A stretch of DNA of 5,619 nucleotides from Candidatus Heimdallarchaeota archaeon (GTDB lineage: Archaea > Asgardarchaeota > Heimdallarchaeia > JABLTI01): assembly GCA_030602675.1 (NCBI GenBank), contig JAUVZH010000211.1:1-5619 (forward strand), read 5' to 3'. Of the stretch, positions 1-4,497 are shown piece after piece; position 1 is the first letter of the stretch, and each line of letters opens with the position of its first letter. A program made the position numbers and the translations under genes. The notes beneath the pieces were generated by a model. That model had not been told where the DNA came from. It did not search any database and saw only the letters and a list, made by a program, of their open reading frames with translations.

Positions 1-117
1 ATTAGTTTCTTGTAAAAAGTCATCGAATTCTTTTACAACCTCTATCGCTTTTTCTACTATCTCTGCACTATATTTTCTTTCTTCACAAAATTTTTGGAAA
101 CCTTCAACGTCCATCAT
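1..117 (-). CDS. N-terminal fragment of an unrecognised protein, cut by the left window edge
   Basis: An open frame runs leftward from ATG codons at 117 and 114 to base 1 without a stop, giving 39 visible residues that begin MMDVEGFQKFCEERKYSAEI. The fragment is charged and reads as two amphipathic helices (about residues 4-15 and 17-37, ending EFDDFL). A GAAGGT Shine-Dalgarno-like hexamer on the minus strand at 121-126 lies 3 nt before the first ATG and 6 nt before the second, so the second ATG at 114 is the better-spaced start. The pattern of a short helix, a turn and an acidic helix ending in FDDFL is loosely like small helical DNA-binding or SAM-like N-terminal domains, but this is too little to name a family. 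It is transcribed divergently from the radical SAM gene and may share the regulatory region with it. I do not recognise the product. Confidence 0.6.
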   Translation of the reverse strand, partial: MMDVEGFQKFCEERKYSAEIVEKAIEVVKEFDDFLQETN

Positions 118-157
118 TATACCTTCTTTTTTTCTTATTTATATTGTACTTTTTGAG

Positions 158-167
158 TAATATATTA
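158..167 (-). promoter_or_regulatory. Possible TATA element for the left-edge gene
   Basis: TAATATATTA is a perfect 10-bp AT palindrome. Read on the minus strand it would place transcription initiation near 132-138, leaving a leader of roughly 20 nt that includes the GAAGGT ribosome-binding site. A second AT-rich candidate, AATATAAATA on the minus strand at 136-145, is too close to the start codon to leave room for that site. Because the element is symmetrical and the region AT-rich, the assignment is weak. Confidence 0.3.
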
Positions 168-220
168 GATTTCTCATTAAACTGAGAAGGTTTTTACATT
201 ATTGCAAGACTAAAACTTGA

Positions 221-228
221 TTATATGT
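221..228 (+). promoter_or_regulatory. Possible TATA box for the radical SAM / cysteine synthase operon
   Basis: TTATATGT is the best TATA-like element upstream of the plus-strand operon. It would put the transcript start near 250, giving a leader of about 70 nt that contains the hairpin masking the ribosome-binding site. A later AT-rich stretch at 291-299 (AGTATTTAG) would give an almost leaderless transcript, which fits poorly with the strong Shine-Dalgarno site present. The element lies just upstream of the palindrome at 235-263, so a bound regulator could block initiation. Confidence 0.35.
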
Positions 229-234
229 AGACTT

Positions 235-263
235 TGATTAGTGGTTTCTGAAAGTAATAATCA
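235..263. promoter_or_regulatory. 29-bp imperfect palindrome, candidate operator
   Basis: TGATTA (235-240) is mirrored by TAATCA (258-263), and TTTC (245-248) by GAAA (250-253), all symmetrical about base 249. Counting one further pair (242 with 256), 11 of 14 positions are complementary. The site lies between two divergent genes and between the presumed TATA box and the leader of the plus-strand operon, which is where a dimeric repressor would bind. A role as an RNA hairpin is less likely because the stem is interrupted. Function is inferred from symmetry and position only. Confidence 0.4.
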
Positions 264-275
264 CTTTTTGTCACC

Positions 276-313
276 TCTCCTATCAGCAAAAGTATTTAGG
301 TAAAAATAGGAGA
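276..313 (+). promoter_or_regulatory. Leader hairpin that would sequester the ribosome-binding site
   Basis: TCTCCTAT at 276-283 is the exact reverse complement of ATAGGAGA at 306-313, separated by a 22-nt loop. The downstream arm contains the GGAG Shine-Dalgarno core (309-312) that serves the GTG start at 321 with an 8-nt spacer. The upstream arm sits in TCACCTCTCCT (271-281), which resembles the 3' tail of 16S rRNA with one extra dinucleotide, so it acts as an internal anti-Shine-Dalgarno. If transcribed, folding would hide the ribosome-binding site. Any trigger that opens it (ligand, temperature, protein) is unknown. Confidence 0.45.
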
Positions 314-320
314 TTTATCA

Positions 321-1592
321 GTGCAGAAGATGAAAATAGAAGAGAAGATTGTTAAAACACTTATTCGACAAGGTGGTCCGTCAATATTTTCTTGGTCTGA
401 AATCTACTTGAATCCATACCAAGGTTGCTACCACAACTGTGTTTATTGTGATGGAAAAAGTGAACATTATCATATGCATGATGATTTTGGTGATAGAATA
501 TTAGTTAAGAAAAATGCTCCTGCTCTTTTTGAGAAATTTCTGAAAAGTAAGAGTTTTCAACCAGTTCATGAGAAAGAACAATCTGCGATCGATGAATTCT
601 TTCCGTCCTTAAAGGCAATTCCTAATTCTAAGGTTTTACCTAAATCAATTATTACTATTGGTGGTGGTGTTTGTGATTCTTATCAGCAAGCTGAAGAAAC
701 GGTCAAAATAACTAGAAAGTTACTCAAGATTGTTTATAATTACCAATTTCCTCTTTGGATTCTCACTAAAAGTAATCTTGTTTTAAGGGATATAGATTTA
801 ATCAAGAAAATCAACAAAGAAACATATGCTTGTGTTAATTTTACTATAACGCTAAGTGATGAGAAAACTCAAAAGATCTTTGAACCTCGAGCAAGCACAA
901 CTTCTGAACGTTTTGAGGCAATCCGAATTCTTCGTAAGGAGGGCATTCATTCTGGGGTATATTGTTATCCATCTTTACCATTCATTGGTAATACTGATGA
1001 GAATATCCAAGAAATTTATCAATGTGCAAAAAAGGTTGGCGCAGAATTTATCTATTGCAATGGATTAACCTTGAAACCAGGTCGCAGTAAGAATGAATTC
1101 ATGCAAACATTGAGACAGTATTATCCTGACCTCTATCCAAAATACGAGTTACTTTATGGTAATAATAACAAATATGGTCATTTGGATCACGAGCAATTTG
1201 AAAATCTTGGGCTTATACGGTCATTGCATCGAGGATACAAACTTGGATATGAAATAGAATTGGATTATGCTGCAAAACGATTTGTACCTAAAGGAAGATT
1301 AACTACTAATCTTCAACTATCAGAATTATTACGTAGAATTGTTTATCTTAAAGGTAGTATATTGTATGAAGCAAGATATGAAGTTAATGCATTTAATAAT
1401 GCTGCCAAATTGGTTGAGAATTCAAGTAGGGATTTTGGGAAACTTAGAGGGGATGAATTTGGTGATATTCCAACCAATAAACAAATCAAAGATGTGATTA
1501 AGGAGTTCGTTTTGACCTTAAAATCTGCTTATCTTAAGGATTTGGAGAAGCGTACTTATGATCACTTAGTTGATAAATATTATACGGAATAG
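321..1592 (+). CDS. SPL-like radical SAM protein
   Basis: This is a 423-residue cytoplasmic radical SAM enzyme. The cluster-binding motif CX3CX2C is C36, C40 and C43, inside NPYQGCYHNCVYCDG (31-45), the form typical of the spore photoproduct lyase-like COG1533 group. Other group features are KKNAP (63-67), DSYQQAE (119-125, usually D-PYQ--E), the TRKLLKI helix (131-137), TKSNLVLRDIDL (149-160), and a later strand ending in PSLPFIGNTDEN (217-228). These cover most of a radical SAM barrel. The last 100 or so residues are a charged, helix-rich extension that I do not recognise and that makes the protein longer than a plain SplB (about 340). No second cysteine cluster is evident. GTG at 321 is preferred over ATG at 330 because GGAG at 309-312 is 8 nt upstream of it. 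The gene leads a probable operon with the PLP enzyme 17 nt downstream. The fold is secure; substrate and reaction are unknown, and true DNA repair is only one option. Confidence 0.88.
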   Translation: MQKMKIEEKIVKTLIRQGGPSIFSWSEIYLNPYQGCYHNCVYCDGKSEHYHMHDDFGDRILVKKNAPALFEKFLKSKSFQPVHEKEQSAIDEFFPSLKAIPNSKVLPKSIITIGGGVCDSYQQAEETVKITRKLLKIVYNYQFPLWILTKSNLVLRDIDLIKKINKETYACVNFTITLSDEKTQKIFEPRASTTSERFEAIRILRKEGIHSGVYCYPSLPFIGNTDENIQEIYQCAKKVGAEFIYCNGLTLKPGRSKNEFMQTLRQYYPDLYPKYELLYGNNNKYGHLDHEQFENLGLIRSLHRGYKLGYEIELDYAAKRFVPKGRLTTNLQLSELLRRIVYLKGSILYEARYEVNAFNNAAKLVENSSRDFGKLRGDEFGDIPTNKQIKDVIKEFVLTLKSAYLKDLEKRTYDHLVDKYYTE

Positions 1593-1609
1593 AAAGCCGT
1601 GTTACAAGT

Positions 1610-2524
1610 ATGAAAGTTGCTAAAGATATTACAGATTTAATAGGAAAAACTCCCCTAGTTCGACTTCAAAAACTTTTTCCAGGTTTCAAAGTTTATGGAA
1701 AATGTGAATTCATGAATCCCATGAGTGTTAAGGATCGTCCAATTCTGCAAATATTCAAAGATGCAGAAACAGATGGTAAACTTAAACCAGGGGATACTGT
1801 TGTGGAATGCACAAGTGGTAACACTGGGATAGCTGTAGCATATATTTCAGCAATTCGTGGATATGAAGCAGTCTTAGTGATGTCTGAGATTCAAAGCATT
1901 GAACGAAGAAAAATCTTGAAAGCCTTGGGAGCTGAACTTATTCTTACTCCGGCTAATCTTGGAACAAAAGGAGCTAGAAACAAATTAACAGAAATTCGAG
2001 AACAGAATCCTGAATATTTCTATGTTGGTCAACATGTTAATCCCTCAAATCCTAGAAGTCATTATCTTACTACTGGTCCTGAGATTTGGAAGGACACTAA
2101 AGGGAAAGTTGACATTCTTATTGCTGGTTTAGGGACAGGTGGAACAATATGTGGCGCAGGTAAGTACCTAAAAGAAATGAAACCAGAAGTACAACTTGTA
2201 GCTGTTGAACCCTTTGAATCCCCATTTATATCAAAAGGAATATTTCGACCCCACAAATTGATGGGAACAGCACCTGGATTTGTTCCTGAAACACTTGATA
2301 GAGAAATAATTGATGAAATAAAACTTGTTAAGGAAAGTGATGCTTTTGCAATATGTCGATTACTTGGCAAGAAAGAAGGTATACTTGCTGGTATCAGCTC
2401 TGGAGCTACATGCAAAGTTGCGACAGACATCCTTCAGTTTCAGGAAAATAAGAATAAAACTATAGTTGTTATTTTAGCTGACACCGGAGAGCGTTATTTG
2501 AGTGTTGAAGGATTATTTGCTTAA
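1610..2524 (+). CDS. cysK: Cysteine synthase-family PLP enzyme (O-acetylserine or O-phosphoserine sulfhydrylase-like)
   Basis: At 304 residues this is full length for a fold-type II PLP beta-replacement enzyme, which would make cysteine from an activated serine and sulfide in the cytoplasm. GKTPLVRL (12-19) is the family's opening motif. K41 in NPMSVKDRP (36-44) is the Schiff-base lysine, TSGNTG (68-73) binds substrate carboxylate, and GTGGT (175-179) cups the PLP phosphate. NPSNPRSHYLTTGPEIW (144-160), GTAPGFVP (219-226), GISSGA (261-266) with the serine that contacts the PLP ring, and ADTGERYLS (290-298) complete the set. The lysine loop is one residue shorter than the usual NP-x-x-SVKDR. 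There is no C-terminal CBS-domain extension. ATG at 1610 lies 17 nt after the radical SAM stop with no strong Shine-Dalgarno, suggesting translation coupled to that gene. Cystathionine beta-synthase or 2,3-diaminopropionate synthase-type activity cannot be excluded from sequence alone. Confidence 0.9.
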   Translation: MKVAKDITDLIGKTPLVRLQKLFPGFKVYGKCEFMNPMSVKDRPILQIFKDAETDGKLKPGDTVVECTSGNTGIAVAYISAIRGYEAVLVMSEIQSIERRKILKALGAELILTPANLGTKGARNKLTEIREQNPEYFYVGQHVNPSNPRSHYLTTGPEIWKDTKGKVDILIAGLGTGGTICGAGKYLKEMKPEVQLVAVEPFESPFISKGIFRPHKLMGTAPGFVPETLDREIIDEIKLVKESDAFAICRLLGKKEGILAGISSGATCKVATDILQFQENKNKTIVVILADTGERYLSVEGLFA

Positions 2525-2537
2525 AAATGAGCGAATA

Positions 2538-2578
2538 TTAATTGATTAACAATATTTCTTGTATAAAATTTAAAAAGG
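2538..2578 (+). promoter_or_regulatory. Probable promoter of the NMT-like gene, with an adjacent AT dyad
   Basis: TATAAAAT (2562-2569) runs into TTTAAAAAGG (2569-2578), a good archaeal TATA box region. It would place initiation near 2595-2605 and leave a leader of about 45 nt with a Shine-Dalgarno site. Directly upstream is the dyad TTAAT-TG-ATTAA (2538-2549), flanked by two AATATT copies (2534-2539 and 2551-2556). That position could suit a regulator, but in AT-rich DNA the dyad may be chance. No T-rich terminator separates the cysteine synthase gene from this promoter, so some read-through is possible. Confidence 0.5.
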
Positions 2579-2634
2579 TTAATTCGTTAAATGCAATAAT
2601 TCGATTTGAAATTTCATGTATTTTACAAATTCTC

Positions 2635-2638
2635 GGAG
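2635..2638 (+). promoter_or_regulatory. Shine-Dalgarno site that fixes the NMT-like start
   Basis: GGAG ends 9 nt before ATG 2648. The same frame is open back to a TTG at 2606, but that start would place this site inside the gene and has no ribosome-binding site of its own, so ATG 2648 is chosen. Confidence 0.7.
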
Positions 2639-2647
2639 ATAAGTAAA

Positions 2648-3739
2648 ATGGCAACCCCAGATGATTATTATGTAATTGAACAATTCACTTTAGAAGATTA
2701 CCATTTCAAGGAAATAGCTAATCTAATTACTGGAGCATTTCTTGCTGATGAAACAGCTCAAGATGAAGGAGCAATACTTGTATTCACGGAACAAACATTC
2801 AGAACAATTTTTGGATTGCCTTCAATTGATAGAAGATTGTTCGTTCGAGCTAGATATAGACCTACTAATGAAGTAGTAGGATTTCTTGGAACGATAAACA
2901 AAAATCTGTTGATAGATGGAAAACAATACAAATGTGGCATTCCAGCATGGTTGGCTGTATCTAAAAAGCACCAAAGGAAAGGATTAGCAAAAAGGATGGG
3001 ATTAAAGATGCTTGAAGTCGGCAAAGCAGAGGGTTATGATGCTGCATTTTCATTTCATGAACCAGAACAACATGGCTTAGATACTTCTAAAGCTGTTGCT
3101 CGAGAAGCTGATATACCCCTCAATAGATTGGTCATACTAGAAAAATTTGTAATTCGAGCATTTGATGTAGAAGAAATAGCTAAAGCTGTAAAGCTAAAAT
3201 GGTATGAAAAATTATACTTTAAGACAAAGGAAAAAGTTGGTAAAGTAAAATCTAAACAAGTACGCCTCTATGATCCAAAAGACATCGATCAAATATTTGA
3301 CCTTACAATGGACCTTGTTATAAAATCACATTTGTCTATTGTTCCAGAATTTGAGGATATGAAATGGATGCTAGATCAACCTAACGTGCTATGTGTTGTT
3401 CATGAGGACAAAAAGGGAAAAATTAATGGCTATATACTTGTATGGCAGTTTATATTAGCTGGTTTTGGCAATGAACTTCCTTTTGGATGGCTAGACACAG
3501 TTCATGCCTACAATCTTAATCAAAAAGAAGTTAAAGATTTAGCAAACTTCATGAGTCTTGAAGCGATAAAACTAGGATGGAAAGGTGTGCAAACGCCATA
3601 TATTCCTTACTTCGATGCTAAACCCTTCATTAAATCAAACTTCATCTTTTTCGGAAAGAAAATAGGTATAGATTTGTTTAACTGGTCAAATATTCCTATA
3701 CCAGAGAAAATTGAATCGATTTACTTCATCTGGCGATAA
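2648..3739 (+). CDS. N-myristoyltransferase-like tandem GNAT acyltransferase
   Basis: This 363-residue protein has two GNAT domains in tandem, the architecture of eukaryotic glycylpeptide N-tetradecanoyltransferase, which attaches myristate to N-terminal glycine. By eye it matches the NMT catalytic core in order: the FTEQTFRTIFGLP region (46-58) where NMT has FDYSPEFLLWALRPPG; VVGFLGTINKNLLID (76-90) for LVGFISAIPANIHIY; WLAVSKKHQRKG (101-112) for FLCVHKKLRSKR, the acyl-CoA-binding and oxyanion segment; LN...LEKF (158-167) for LNP.KLIEVKF; the domain linker (about 170-205); KWMLDQPNVLCVVHED (239-254) for EHWFYPQENIIDTFVVEN; HAYNLN (286-291) near SFYNVH; and FNW..IPIPEKI (344-355) for YNWKCPSMGAEKV. 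NMT's variable N-terminal extension is absent. There is no signal peptide or membrane segment, so it is probably cytosolic. It has its own promoter and ribosome-binding site. Substrate and acyl donor are unproven; another tandem GNAT family is the alternative. Confidence 0.75.
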   Translation: MATPDDYYVIEQFTLEDYHFKEIANLITGAFLADETAQDEGAILVFTEQTFRTIFGLPSIDRRLFVRARYRPTNEVVGFLGTINKNLLIDGKQYKCGIPAWLAVSKKHQRKGLAKRMGLKMLEVGKAEGYDAAFSFHEPEQHGLDTSKAVAREADIPLNRLVILEKFVIRAFDVEEIAKAVKLKWYEKLYFKTKEKVGKVKSKQVRLYDPKDIDQIFDLTMDLVIKSHLSIVPEFEDMKWMLDQPNVLCVVHEDKKGKINGYILVWQFILAGFGNELPFGWLDTVHAYNLNQKEVKDLANFMSLEAIKLGWKGVQTPYIPYFDAKPFIKSNFIFFGKKIGIDLFNWSNIPIPEKIESIYFIWR

Positions 3740-3743
3740 TCAA

Positions 3744-3799
3744 AAGAAGGAAATTATCAAATTGAAATCTTTCTTTCATTTTCTTTCCTTTTTATCTTG
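3744..3799 (+). terminator. Pyrimidine-rich terminator region after the NMT-like gene
   Basis: Five bases past the TAA stop, AAGAAGGAAA (3744-3753) can pair with TTTCCTTTTT (3784-3793), with one G-U pair, around a 30-nt loop. Most of 3769-3799 is T and C, including several runs of three to five T, as expected for archaeal oligo-U termination. The T-rich tract is the stronger signal, because the stem is weak and its loop long. Confidence 0.5.
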
Positions 3800-3810
3800 A
3801 ATTGTAAATG

Positions 3811-3818
3811 TTTAAATC
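3811..3818 (+). promoter_or_regulatory. TATA box of the second GNAT gene (leaderless transcript)
   Basis: TTTAAATC is centred about 26 nt upstream of the ATG at 3841, which is the usual TATA-to-start distance in archaea, and no Shine-Dalgarno sequence precedes the ATG. The transcript therefore probably begins at or within a few bases of the start codon. Confidence 0.5.
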
Positions 3819-3840
3819 ATTTTTTGAGTATTAACAAATT

Positions 3841-4464
3841 ATGACTTCCGATTTGAATGCACTTGTTCGGTTAAAGAAATCAGATATCAAACCAGCTATT
3901 GAGATGTTTTCTCGAACATTTCTAAATGACCCATTAGCTGCTTATATTTTTCCAAATGAAGAAAAAAGATGTGAAGATTTACAGCATTATTTTCGATTCC
4001 GAATAAGTTATGGTATTTTATACGGTGAAGTTTATGCAATTTCTCCTGACATAGAAGGTTTAGCTATTTGGGTTCACATTAACAACATAACAATGACTTA
4101 CTGGCAGATGTTTCGAGCAGGTGGTATGAGACATTTCCGTATGTTGGGGAAAGAAAAAATAGGGAAAATGTTTGCGATAGAAAAATACACTTCAGCTATG
4201 CACCATCGAAATGCTGATTTCCCACACTGGCATTTAACACCAATTGGCGTTGACCCTAAACATCAAGGGAAAGGTTATGCTAGCAAATTAATGAGACCAA
4301 TGTTTAAGAGATTCGATGAAGAGAATATAGCTTGCTTCCTTGAAACCCAAAGTCAGAGAAATGTTGAGATATACAAACGTTATGATTTCAAAATTTGTGA
4401 AAAAGGAGTTATTCCTGAAGCAAATCTCGAACATTGGGCTATGGTAAGATTACCTAAAAAGTAA
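3841..4464 (+). CDS. GNAT-family N-acetyltransferase
   Basis: This 207-residue single-domain acyl-CoA-dependent acetyltransferase opens with VRLKKSDIKPAIEMFSRTF (9-27), the usual first strand and helix of the fold. It has the acetyl-CoA pyrophosphate-binding motif A, LTPIGVDPKHQGKGYASKL (132-150), with Q142-G143-K144-G145-Y146-A147 as the Q/R-x-x-G-x-G/A signature. The late strand CFLETQ (165-170) is followed by NVEIYKRYDF (174-183), the standard motif B. Residues 80-125 form an aromatic and methionine-rich insert between the early strands and motif A (for example MTYWQMFRAGGMRHFRML), which probably shapes the acceptor site. The arrangement is like small GNATs that acetylate amines, drugs or metabolites, but the substrate cannot be read from sequence. 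It is not part of the NMT-like transcript, because a T-rich tract and its own TATA box intervene. Length and both ends look intact. Confidence 0.88.
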   Translation: MTSDLNALVRLKKSDIKPAIEMFSRTFLNDPLAAYIFPNEEKRCEDLQHYFRFRISYGILYGEVYAISPDIEGLAIWVHINNITMTYWQMFRAGGMRHFRMLGKEKIGKMFAIEKYTSAMHHRNADFPHWHLTPIGVDPKHQGKGYASKLMRPMFKRFDEENIACFLETQSQRNVEIYKRYDFKICEKGVIPEANLEHWAMVRLPKK

Positions 4465-4476
4465 AATGAAAGAAAA

Positions 4477-4493
4477 AGAGATACTTAATCTCT
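4477..4493 (-). terminator. Hairpin between convergent genes
   Basis: AGAGAT (4477-4482) and ATCTCT (4488-4493) form a perfect 6-bp stem with a 5-nt loop inside the 33-bp gap between the GNAT stop and the ABC gene stop. On the minus strand the stem is followed by TTTTTCTTTC, so it best serves as the terminator of the ABC transporter gene. The plus-strand side lacks a T run, so termination of the GNAT transcript here is less certain. Confidence 0.5.
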
Positions 4494-4497
4494 AATT

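Noticed and set aside
856..1068. Plus-strand open frame of 70 codons inside the radical SAM gene
   Set aside because: It lies in another frame of a well-supported gene and shows no recognisable motif or ribosome-binding site.
321..1592. Naming the radical SAM protein spore photoproduct lyase (splB)
   Set aside because: It shares the superfamily pattern, but there is a different DSYQQAE region, a long C-terminal extension and no sporulation context. C118 lies near where SPL has its active-site cysteine, but I could not align it confidently enough to claim equivalence.
2062..2430. Minus-strand open frame of 122 codons opposite the cysteine synthase gene
   Set aside because: It is antisense to conserved PLP-enzyme motifs. 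Its serine- and proline-rich composition is an antisense artefact.
2606..2647. TTG start that would lengthen the NMT-like protein by 14 residues
   Set aside because: There is no ribosome-binding site upstream of the TTG, whereas GGAG at 2635-2638 is correctly placed for ATG 2648.
2758..3024. Minus-strand open frame of 88 codons opposite the NMT-like gene
   Set aside because: It is antisense to the first GNAT domain and has no motif of its own.
2648..3739. Eis-like or mycothiol synthase-like tandem GNAT
   Set aside because: Both are two-GNAT proteins, but the order of segments and the C-terminal NW..P..EK ending fit NMT better. This stays the main alternative until a profile search is run.
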